Below, piece by piece: positions 6,948 to 12,621 of a stretch of DNA of 12,621 nucleotides. The translations under genes were made by a program, and so were the position numbers. The notes under the pieces are model-generated. The model had not been told where the DNA came from. It saw nothing but the letters and a program-made list of their open reading frames with translations, and ran no database searches. How positions within the stretch are numbered: the first letter of the stretch is position 1; each line of letters begins with the position of its first letter. The stretch comes from Opitutales bacterium UBA7389 (lineage in GTDB: Bacteria > Verrucomicrobiota > Verrucomicrobiia > Opitutales > Opitutaceae): contig DKNL01000249.1 in NCBI GenBank assembly GCA_002474325.1, positions 623 to 13,243 of the forward strand. The letters are read 5' to 3'.

Positions 6948-8048
6948 ATGAAATCAATTCTTATCACAGGCGGTTGCGGCTTCATCGGGTCGAACTTCGT
7001 CCGCCTGCTCCTTCAAAATAGTGGAGCTTTGCTATCAGAAAGTGGATACGATTGCCTCATTAACCTCGATGCTCTAAAGTATGCTGGGAATCGAGCCAAC
7101 CTGACGGAGTTTGAAGACAGCCAACCCTATCTTTTCGTTGAAGGTGATATTTGCGATCAAGCCCTAGTCTCCTCGCTACTGAAAGAGAATGAAGTCGACA
7201 CCATCGTTCACTTCGCTGCAGAGAGCCATGTGGACCGCTCGATCGATGGACCCGAGCCCTTCGTGCAAACAAACGTAGTGGGCACCCTCCGCTTGCTCCA
7301 GGCCGCCAAGGACAGATGGGAATCTATAGAAGACGACCGAAAAGACACTTTCCGATTTCTCCACGTATCCACAGATGAAGTATACGGTACCCTGGCTCCG
7401 GAGGATTCTGCCTTTTGCGAAACCACACCTTACGCTCCCAACAGCCCGTACTCCGCTTCTAAGGCCTCCAGTGATTTCCTCGTGCGTTCTTACTTTCACA
7501 CCTATGGCCTGCCAGTGGTCACCACGAATTGCTCCAACAACTATGGCCCTTATCAATTCCCCGAAAAGCTGATCCCACTCGTGCTGCTAAATGCTCTCGA
7601 AGGCAAACCGCTTCCCATTTACGGCGATGGCAAGCAGATACGGGACTGGCTTTATGTAGAAGATCACTGCACGGGTATTCTGGCTGCCTTAGCCAAAGGC
7701 CAATTGGGAGAAACCTATTGCATCGGCGGGCGAAGTGAGATGGAGAATATCCAGATTGTTCAACGCATTTGTGCTATTCTCGATGAATTGCGGCCGGCAT
7801 CTGAAAATCCGAATTTAGTTGGTAAATATTCCTACGAAGATTTGATTACCTATGTCAAAGACCGTCCGGGACATGATCGGCGCTACGCCATCAATTGCGA
7901 TCGCATTCAAGCAAAGTGCGGCTGGAGACCCGTGGAAACATTCGATACTGGGATCTGGAAAACAGTAGAATGGTATCTGGAAAACCAAGAATGGTCTCAG
8001 GACATAGCCGAAATGAAGTACGCCCGCGAACGCTTGGGAACAGGCTGA
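6948..8048 (+). CDS. rmlB: dTDP-glucose 4,6-dehydratase
   Basis: This enzyme converts dTDP-glucose to dTDP-4-keto-6-deoxy-D-glucose, using tightly bound NAD+ as an internal hydride shuttle. It is the second step of dTDP-L-rhamnose synthesis and acts in the cytosol. The N-terminal Rossmann motif GGCGFIGSNFVR lies at 8-19. HFAAESHVDRSI lies at 88-99. The catalytic Thr142-Asp143-Glu144 are in STDEVYG, and Tyr168/Lys172 form the YSASK motif. The family signature TNCSNNYGPYQFPEKLIP runs from 193 to 210, followed by GDGKQIRDWLYVEDHC. The length of 366 residues is normal. The DEVYG motif and the NNYGPYQFPEKL block separate it from UDP-galactose epimerases. The ATG at 6948 places MKSILITGG right at the start. 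It lies between the NRS/ER-like gene and rmlA on the same strand, but with wide gaps (198 and 347 bp) that are unusual for a tight rml operon. Confidence 0.97.
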   Translation: MKSILITGGCGFIGSNFVRLLLQNSGALLSESGYDCLINLDALKYAGNRANLTEFEDSQPYLFVEGDICDQALVSSLLKENEVDTIVHFAAESHVDRSIDGPEPFVQTNVVGTLRLLQAAKDRWESIEDDRKDTFRFLHVSTDEVYGTLAPEDSAFCETTPYAPNSPYSASKASSDFLVRSYFHTYGLPVVTTNCSNNYGPYQFPEKLIPLVLLNALEGKPLPIYGDGKQIRDWLYVEDHCTGILAALAKGQLGETYCIGGRSEMENIQIVQRICAILDELRPASENPNLVGKYSYEDLITYVKDRPGHDRRYAINCDRIQAKCGWRPVETFDTGIWKTVEWYLENQEWSQDIAEMKYARERLGTG

Positions 8049-8052
8049 GGGA

Positions 8053-8094
8053 TTAACCGCAATCCGTCTTCATTCATTACGGCGAGATAAGAAG
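8053..8094 (+). repeat. 42-bp repeat copy 2, left inverted end after rmlB
   Basis: This copy begins TTAACCGCAATCCG four bases after the rmlB stop codon. It matches the reverse complement of 8336-8377 at 34 of 42 positions (hand alignment) and the reverse complement of 6893-6934 at 38 of 42. It forms the left end of the inverted pair that brackets the rmlB-rmlA gap. Confidence 0.8.
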
Positions 8095-8335
8095 TTTACA
8101 AAGGAAGCGAAGAAAACTTCTAATAGGAACTAACCGCTGAGTCCTCGGAGATTGCAGAGGATTGCCCAACAAAAGAAATCAATGTGTTTAAGTCTTTACT
8201 AGATCTTCTCGGAAATAGGTTATTGAGAAATTATATATGACCGAAAAACTTTTGCGATCATAATGCCCATTGCGGTTGATTAATCTAATAACAATTTATC
8301 ACAAATTCCACTTTGATCTCCCCGTTTTCTCCGAA

Positions 8336-8377
8336 CTCCGTGTCTCGCTTTAAAGAATGAAGGCGGATCGCGGTTAA
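8336..8377 (-). repeat. 42-bp repeat copy 3, right inverted end before rmlA
   Basis: This is the right end of the inverted pair and lies in the same orientation as copy 1. Copies 1 and 3 share a 22-bp identical core running from AATGAAGGCGG to GCGGTTAA (6913-6934 and 8356-8377). It ends 18 nt before the rmlA ATG, mirroring the position of copy 1 before rmlB. If both copies are transcribed, rmlB and rmlA would share a leader motif. Confidence 0.8.
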
Positions 8378-8395
8378 CAAAATTTTATCCAACCT

Positions 8396-9277
8396 ATGAC
8401 TTCTGAATCCAAACGAAAAGGCATCGTACTAGCAGGTGGCTCCGGCACACGTCTATATCCCTGTACGATCGCTGTATCCAAACAGTTGATGCCGATTTAC
8501 GATAAGCCGATGATTTATTACCCGATCTCCTTGCTTATGTTAGCAGGAATTAGGGATATCCTCATCATATCGACCCCTCAGGATACGCCGCTCTTTGAGA
8601 GATTGCTGGGTGATGGGAGCACTTTTGGGGTGAATTTTGAATACGAGGTACAGCCGAGACCCGAGGGTCTGGCTCAAGCTTTCTTGATCGGTGAAAAGTT
8701 TCTTGGCGATTCCCCGGCTGCCCTCGTGTTGGGCGACAATTTGTTTTATGGTCACTCCTTAGTGAATACGGTCAAAGCGGCCGATGCGCGACAAGAGGGC
8801 GCCAGCATATTTGGGTATCCTGTTTCCAATCCAGCCGCCTATGGCGTGGTGGAATTAGCAAACGATGGGCGAGTGCTCTCCATCGAGGAAAAACCGGAAA
8901 AGCCGAAATCAAACTACGCCATTCCTGGACTCTACTTTTTCGACAGTCGTGTCGCGGAGTTTGCGAAGCAAATCGAACCTTCCGCTAGAGGTGAATTAGA
9001 GATCACCGACCTGAATCAACTTTATCTCGATCGAGGGGAACTCAACGTTGAGCTCCTGGGTCGCGGAACGGCTTGGCTCGATACGGGAACCCACAAATCT
9101 TTGTTGGATGCTGCCGAGCTCGTGAGGGTTATCGAAGAACGCCAAGGGCTCAAAATGGCCTGTTTAGAAGCCATAGCCTTTGAGCAAAAATGGCTAACCC
9201 GCGTAGCTCTAGAAAGCCGTATCGAGTTTCTCGGCAAAACCAGCTATGCCACCTACCTAAAGACCCTGCTCGATTGA
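8396..9277 (+). CDS. rmlA: Glucose-1-phosphate thymidylyltransferase
   Basis: This enzyme joins glucose-1-phosphate and dTTP to give dTDP-glucose and pyrophosphate. It is the first step, usually feedback-regulated by dTDP-L-rhamnose, of the rhamnose pathway. The length of 293 residues is typical of the short RmlA type. The nucleotidyltransferase signature GGSGTRLYP (14-22) is followed by SKQLMPIYDKPMIYYP (28-43). The metal-binding Asp114 is in LGDNLFYG and EEKP lies at 164-167. WLDTGTH (227-233) carries the second conserved Asp229. The C-terminal tail (about 240-290) matches the family's allosteric and oligomerisation segment. The ATG at 8396 was chosen because it is the first in frame after the upstream repeat and puts KGIVLAGG at the normal position. 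It shares strand with rmlB and the NRS/ER-like gene and completes the pathway. No clear Shine-Dalgarno is visible. Confidence 0.97.
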   Translation: MTSESKRKGIVLAGGSGTRLYPCTIAVSKQLMPIYDKPMIYYPISLLMLAGIRDILIISTPQDTPLFERLLGDGSTFGVNFEYEVQPRPEGLAQAFLIGEKFLGDSPAALVLGDNLFYGHSLVNTVKAADARQEGASIFGYPVSNPAAYGVVELANDGRVLSIEEKPEKPKSNYAIPGLYFFDSRVAEFAKQIEPSARGELEITDLNQLYLDRGELNVELLGRGTAWLDTGTHKSLLDAAELVRVIEERQGLKMACLEAIAFEQKWLTRVALESRIEFLGKTSYATYLKTLLD

Positions 9278-9300
9278 GAGGCCTAGATTTCATATGGTAG

Positions 9301-9321
9301 TGGTCGACCTCTAAGCGACCA
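9301..9321. terminator. Hairpin between convergent rmlA and sulfatase genes
   Basis: TGGTCG (9301-9306) pairs with CGACCA (9316-9321) across a 9-nt loop, 24 bases after the rmlA stop. No T-run follows on either strand, so termination is uncertain. The position between convergent genes is what suggests it. Confidence 0.25.
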
Positions 9322-9362
9322 TTCGAAAGAGCGTATTCATGAGGGGCGCGTTTAGAAAGGGC

Positions 9363-9408
9363 GATTGGTTCGAATGTCCTTTTCGAATTTTTGAGGATCG
9401 AGCCAATC
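9363..9408. terminator. Nested stem structure, possible bidirectional terminator
   Basis: An inner stem pairs TTCGAA (9369-9374) with TTCGAA (9382-9387) and is followed directly by five Ts (9388-9392). An alternative outer stem pairs GATTGG (9363-9368) with CCAATC (9403-9408). The inner hairpin plus T5 would suit termination of the plus-strand rml transcript. The stem is only six A/T-rich pairs, so confidence is low. Confidence 0.3.
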
Positions 9409-9432
9409 CTCCTTAACTCTATTAGAAATACG

Positions 9433-10953
9433 CTATTTCGGTGTGGCTTCTGGGCTTTTCCACCAGCCGGTGGCGTCGACAGTGCTGGTGATAAACCAGT
9501 CGGTGAGATCCTTGCGTAGCTTGTTCTTGGCCTCGACGTAGTTGGGATCACTCCAAACGTCTTTTAGTTCGTCTGGATCGCTCTCCAGATCGAACAGTTG
9601 GCCATTGTCTTTGCCAATGTATTCAATTAGCTTGTACCGTTTGCTTCGAATCATGAGCGAGTGCTTCAAGTCCTGCAACATTAAGTCTTGTACGTGTTCG
9701 GAAAATACGTATTCGCGCTCCTCCGCTTCGTGTTGGTTTTCGAGAAACGGAAGCAGGGACTGGGCTTCGGTTTTAGCGTTGGGTTGTACCCCGGCCAGCT
9801 CGAGTACCGTTGGGCCGATGTCGAACCATTGGGTGAGGGTATCGATGCGGCGATTTCCCTCAAATCGATCGGGGCTCCAGACAACCAATGGTACCCGCAC
9901 TGATTGATCGTACATGGTCCACTTTTCCACTAGGCCGTGGTCGCCCAGACAGTCGCCATGATCGGATGTGAAGATGACGACGGAATTCTCTAGCAGTCCA
10001 ACCTCTTCGAGTCGATCCATGATGCGGCCCACTTGCTCGTCGATCATGGTTACGTTGGCCATGTAGTAGGCCCGCTGCAGCTTACGTGCTTCGTCGGAAG
10101 CGTTGGGATCGAAATCGATGGAGTCAGCAAATCTCTGAGTGAGCCGCTTCCTGAATGAGTGCAGCGTCTCAGGCTGGGCATCCATCTCCTCTTGGGTTAC
10201 TGGGAGCATGGGAAGGTCTTTCTCCATGTACTCTTCGGTATAACGCTCGATGGGATCGAAAGGAGGATGGGGCCCAGGGAATCCGATTTCTAGGAATAGG
10301 GGCTCGTCATCTAGGGTGGGCCGTTTTTCCTTGTCGATCCACTGCATCAGCATCGATTGGTCGGCAGCCCAGGGAGACTTGTTGATCCAGCGGAGGGCGA
10401 GGTCACCAATGAAAACGTCCGGATGCAGATCGTCGGGCAATTTCCACTCGTAAGCCCCTTGCCGCTCCTTGGTATCTGGCCAGTCCTTGTAGAACGGCTT
10501 TTCCGGGCGATCGAATCCTCTTTGGTCGAGAGCCTTATCCCATTCGTCCTCGAAAATGTGGGGATTCTTCTTCCACATGAGCTCGGATTCCCGCCGCTGC
10601 TTGTTCTCGACAACGAAGCGTTCGTGAAATCCATGCAGCTCATTGTAGGGATCAGCGTGCATCTTGCCTATGTTGACGCAGTAGTAGCCGCTATCCTGTA
10701 GGTCCTGTACCCAGGTGCGCGGCCAGCGGTCGTTATTTTTCAAAGCGCCTGAGTTGTGGGGGAAATAGCCGGTAAAGAGGCTGGCCCGCGAAGGCCCGCA
10801 TGAGGGTGAGGTAACGTGGCATTGGTCGAAAGAGACGCCTTCTCGCACAAGCCGATCCGTGTGCGGCGTGTTCAAATAAGGGAAACCGAGCTCCGCGATG
10901 GTATCGTAGCGCTGTTGATCCGTAATAATGAGGATGATATTGGGGCGTTTCAT
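9433..10953 (-). CDS. Formylglycine-dependent sulfatase (S1 family)
   Basis: This sulfatase of the alkaline-phosphatase fold removes sulfate from organic sulfate esters. The activation motif CGPSRASLFTG (52-62) is intact, so Cys52 would be oxidised to formylglycine by a maturation enzyme not in this window. Other expected active-site residues are visible: Asp12-Gln13 (ITDQQ), Lys97/His99 (GKMH), His229 (GPHPPF), Asp331-His332 (TSDHGD) and Lys344 (VEKWTMYDQ). The length of 506 residues is normal. The C-terminal subdomain contains RSKRYKLIEY and LFDLESDPDE, usual for the family. The N-terminus begins MKRPNIILIITDQQ with no signal peptide, so this copy looks cytosolic, whereas many polysaccharide sulfatases are exported. 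It may act on imported sulfated sugars, but the substrate is unknown. It is convergent with rmlA and divergent from the Nramp-like carrier. Confidence 0.95.
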   Translation of the reverse strand: MKRPNIILIITDQQRYDTIAELGFPYLNTPHTDRLVREGVSFDQCHVTSPSCGPSRASLFTGYFPHNSGALKNNDRWPRTWVQDLQDSGYYCVNIGKMHADPYNELHGFHERFVVENKQRRESELMWKKNPHIFEDEWDKALDQRGFDRPEKPFYKDWPDTKERQGAYEWKLPDDLHPDVFIGDLALRWINKSPWAADQSMLMQWIDKEKRPTLDDEPLFLEIGFPGPHPPFDPIERYTEEYMEKDLPMLPVTQEEMDAQPETLHSFRKRLTQRFADSIDFDPNASDEARKLQRAYYMANVTMIDEQVGRIMDRLEEVGLLENSVVIFTSDHGDCLGDHGLVEKWTMYDQSVRVPLVVWSPDRFEGNRRIDTLTQWFDIGPTVLELAGVQPNAKTEAQSLLPFLENQHEAEEREYVFSEHVQDLMLQDLKHSLMIRSKRYKLIEYIGKDNGQLFDLESDPDELKDVWSDPNYVEAKNKLRKDLTDWFITSTVDATGWWKSPEATPK

Positions 10954-11124
10954 AGGAAATTGTGGTACCTAGAGTGCTTGGGAGATGACGACAAGACCTG
11001 AGGTGAAATTTCTTCGGTCGCATCGCCGTTCGGCTTTGGATCATTTTGAAATTAGACGTGACGACGACCGAAATCGCCGCCTTAATTCGGCTTTCCACTA
11101 GTCCTACCAATAAGGTCTCCCCCT
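10954..11124. promoter_or_regulatory. Divergent promoter region between sulfatase and Nramp-like gene
   Basis: This 171-bp gap separates two divergent genes and should hold promoters for both. I could not pick convincing -35/-10 pairs on either strand. A weak AAGG (11112-11115) lies nine bases before the Nramp-like ATG. The sulfatase ATG has no recognisable Shine-Dalgarno. Confidence 0.4.
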
Positions 11125-12459
11125 ATGAGCGAAATCCAAGAAGCCCCTACAACCTTTAACGGTATTCGTAAGCAACTCGGACCCGGTCTGATCATATCGG
11201 CTAACATCGTCGGTTCCGGCGAGCTGATCGTTACCACTAAATTGGGTGCTGATGTAGGCTTCATCATGCTTTGGTTCATCATTCTCGGGTGCTTGCTCAA
11301 GGTCTTCGTTCAGCTGGAACTGGGCCGCTACGCGATATCCAAGAGGAAGACGACCTTGGAAGCACTGAACACTGTTCCCGGTCCGAAACTGGTGGTCTCG
11401 TGGCTAGTGTGGATTTGGACGTTGATGTATGCTGCGATCTTTTTCCAGTTGTCAGGAATGGTGGGCGGACTGGCCCAGGTATTTAACTTGGCGGGCTCGG
11501 ATCTTTCGCATACCGTGCTAGCGATTCTGATAACCGGCTCCTGCGCCATCTTGCTATATGTGGGGCGTTACAAGTTCATCCAGAATTTCTCTTCGATCAT
11601 GATCGCCTCGTTCACGGTGTTCACGATCTTCGCGGTCTTTTCCCTTTATTGGACCCAGTACGGAGTTACCGGAAGTCAAATCGCTGAAGGCCTGAGCTTT
11701 CGTCTTCCTGAAGAGTTCCTCATCGCTTTCGCAGCTTTCGGAATCATAGGCGTGGGAGCTTCGGAGCTGATCGTCTATCCTTACTGGTGTTTGGAAAAAG
11801 GATACGGGAAATACGTGGGTCCGGATGACGGATCTGAGGAGTGGATCAATCGAGCCCAAGGGTGGATTCGGGTTATGAAGTACGATGCTATGCTCTCCCT
11901 GGTGATCTATACGGGAGCAACGATTGCTTTCTATCTGCTTGGAGCCGCGGTCCTTCATGGCCGGGGGATACCGGTGGAGAATGATAATCTGATGGCCAAC
12001 CTCTCCAACATCTATAGCACATCATTTGGAGATGTGGGGTTATGGATCTTCGTGGTGGGGGCCATGGCGGTCTTGTATTCAACGGTATTTGTGGCCACCG
12101 CATCAAACAGTCGTCTAGGAGTAGACTTTCTCAATTTACTTGGTATCCTTAAATGCGACACGGAGGAAAAGCGAAAAAACGCAGTCCGTATAGCATGCGT
12201 TGTTCTGCCTGCCCTGTTTTGCATATTCTATCTTTCCGTGGGCAAGCCCGTGACGCTAGTGGCTGTGGGTGCTGTTGCCCAGGCTCTCATGCTGCCGTTT
12301 GTCAGTCTGGCCGCTATTTATTTCCTATATTATCAAACCCACGAAAGGCTGAGACCCAAAGCCAGCTGGATTTTTGGTCTTTGGATATCCTGTATAGCCA
12401 TGACCGCTGTGGGATTCTACCAAGTATGGCGGGAATTCGGGAGTTTCTTCGGGGGATAG
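11125..12459 (+). CDS. Divergent Nramp-fold membrane transporter
   Basis: This is an inner-membrane carrier with about 11 hydrophobic segments over 444 residues, roughly at 20-38, 45-65, 88-112, 130-146, 153-175, 198-222, 256-278, 303-324, 357-372, 376-402 and 413-434. That fits the LeuT-fold Nramp family. The first segment opens with GPGLIISANIVGSGELI (19-35), similar to the Nramp TM1 start. However, the metal-binding DPGN motif is replaced by VGSGE (29-33). The TM6 region reads GVGASELIVYPYW (209-221) and lacks the MPH motif of manganese/iron Nramps. Automatic tools would probably call it MntH or an Nramp divalent-metal transporter. With both motifs missing, I infer a different substrate. 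It is divergent from the sulfatase, so coregulation is plausible, but transport of a sulfated compound or sulfate is speculation. Confidence 0.85.
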   Translation: MSEIQEAPTTFNGIRKQLGPGLIISANIVGSGELIVTTKLGADVGFIMLWFIILGCLLKVFVQLELGRYAISKRKTTLEALNTVPGPKLVVSWLVWIWTLMYAAIFFQLSGMVGGLAQVFNLAGSDLSHTVLAILITGSCAILLYVGRYKFIQNFSSIMIASFTVFTIFAVFSLYWTQYGVTGSQIAEGLSFRLPEEFLIAFAAFGIIGVGASELIVYPYWCLEKGYGKYVGPDDGSEEWINRAQGWIRVMKYDAMLSLVIYTGATIAFYLLGAAVLHGRGIPVENDNLMANLSNIYSTSFGDVGLWIFVVGAMAVLYSTVFVATASNSRLGVDFLNLLGILKCDTEEKRKNAVRIACVVLPALFCIFYLSVGKPVTLVAVGAVAQALMLPFVSLAAIYFLYYQTHERLRPKASWIFGLWISCIAMTAVGFYQVWREFGSFFGG

Positions 12460-12621
12460 TGTGACTAGTTGCCCCAAGTGGTAGGGCTGACTGTCCTTAT
12501 TCAGGAGAATAGAAAACTTTCACCGAAACAGCTGACTACGAATCTAAGTGACAAGATTGACGGCACTATAGGGTGTCCGGCACTGAACATATTCTAGGTG
12601 GCTTTCGGGAGGGAACCGCCT
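12460..12621. other. Terminal stretch with edge hairpin
   Basis: No gene is visible in the last 162 bp. A hairpin lies exactly at the window edge. AGGTGG (12596-12601) pairs with CCGCCT (12616-12621), including one G-U pair. It could be the terminator of the Nramp-like gene if a T-run follows outside the window, or part of another repeat. Confidence 0.3.

Larger units (their letters stand above)
8049..8395. other. Intergenic region between rmlB and rmlA, filled by an inverted-repeat-bounded element
   Basis: This 347-bp gap carries no gene. Nearly all of it lies between two inverted copies of a 42-bp repeat (8053-8094 and 8336-8377). The interior is AT-rich and contains a degenerate CTAACCGCTGAG unit near 8129 and an inverted ATTGCGGTTGATTAAT near 8269. 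The arrangement resembles a non-autonomous, MITE-like element or a compound dispersed repeat. No transposase or convincing terminator is present. It could separate rmlB and rmlA into distinct transcripts. Confidence 0.6.

Noticed and set aside
7176..7556. Antisense frame opposite rmlB
   Set aside because: It is the complement of well-conserved rmlB coding sequence, with no RBS and no recognisable product.
9150..9551. Minus-strand frame spanning the rmlA and sulfatase ends
   Set aside because: It overlaps the 3' parts of two solid genes and has no family resemblance.
11125..12459. mntH (Mn/Fe Nramp transporter)
   Set aside because: The fold fits, but the DPGN and MPH motifs are absent, so the symbol would imply a substrate the sequence does not support.
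1..12621. CRISPR array, tRNA or rRNA genes
   Set aside because: I saw no regularly spaced repeats, no tRNA cloverleaf and no rRNA-like sequence. The 42-bp repeats are too few, irregularly spaced and inverted.

Overview
The window (12.6 kb) looks like chromosomal DNA from a free-living Gram-negative bacterium. A marine member of the Verrucomicrobiota or a neighbouring PVC phylum is my best guess. That rests on three things: a formylglycine-type sulfatase divergent from an Nramp-like carrier, start codons without clear Shine-Dalgarno sequences, and dispersed repeats built from AACCGC-type units. The sequence alone does not prove the placement.

Layout. (1) 1-338: no convincing gene, only small repeats. 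(2) 339-4507, minus strand: carB (large subunit of carbamoyl-phosphate synthase) followed 71 bp downstream by purU (formyltetrahydrofolate deformylase), both intact housekeeping genes. (3) About 4638-5680: a heavily decayed IS3-family insertion sequence. It has orfA and orfB relics, seven in-frame stops, at least two frameshifts and a mutated first catalytic Asp. Candidate terminal inverted repeats are still visible. (4) 5829-9277, plus strand: a sugar-nucleotide cluster made of an NRS/ER-like epimerase-reductase, rmlB and rmlA. The two intergenic gaps carry copies of a 42-bp repeat. (5) 9433-10953, minus strand: a cytosolic-looking sulfatase. (6) 11125-12459, plus strand and divergent from the sulfatase: an 11-TM Nramp-fold carrier lacking the family's canonical metal-binding motifs.

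How the genes fit together. RmlA makes dTDP-glucose and RmlB converts it to dTDP-4-keto-6-deoxyglucose. The first gene of the cluster resembles the bifunctional 3,5-epimerase/4-reductase of plants (NRS/ER, UER1, the C-terminal half of RHM) more than classical RmlD. No rmlC is present in the window. The simplest reading is a three-gene dTDP-L-rhamnose pathway in which one enzyme replaces RmlC plus RmlD. This is the most interesting signal here.

Second in interest is the repeat family around rmlB and rmlA: an inverted pair brackets the rmlB-rmlA gap, and a third copy lies just before rmlB. Third is the divergent sulfatase/Nramp-like pair, whose carrier probably does not transport divalent metals in the usual way.
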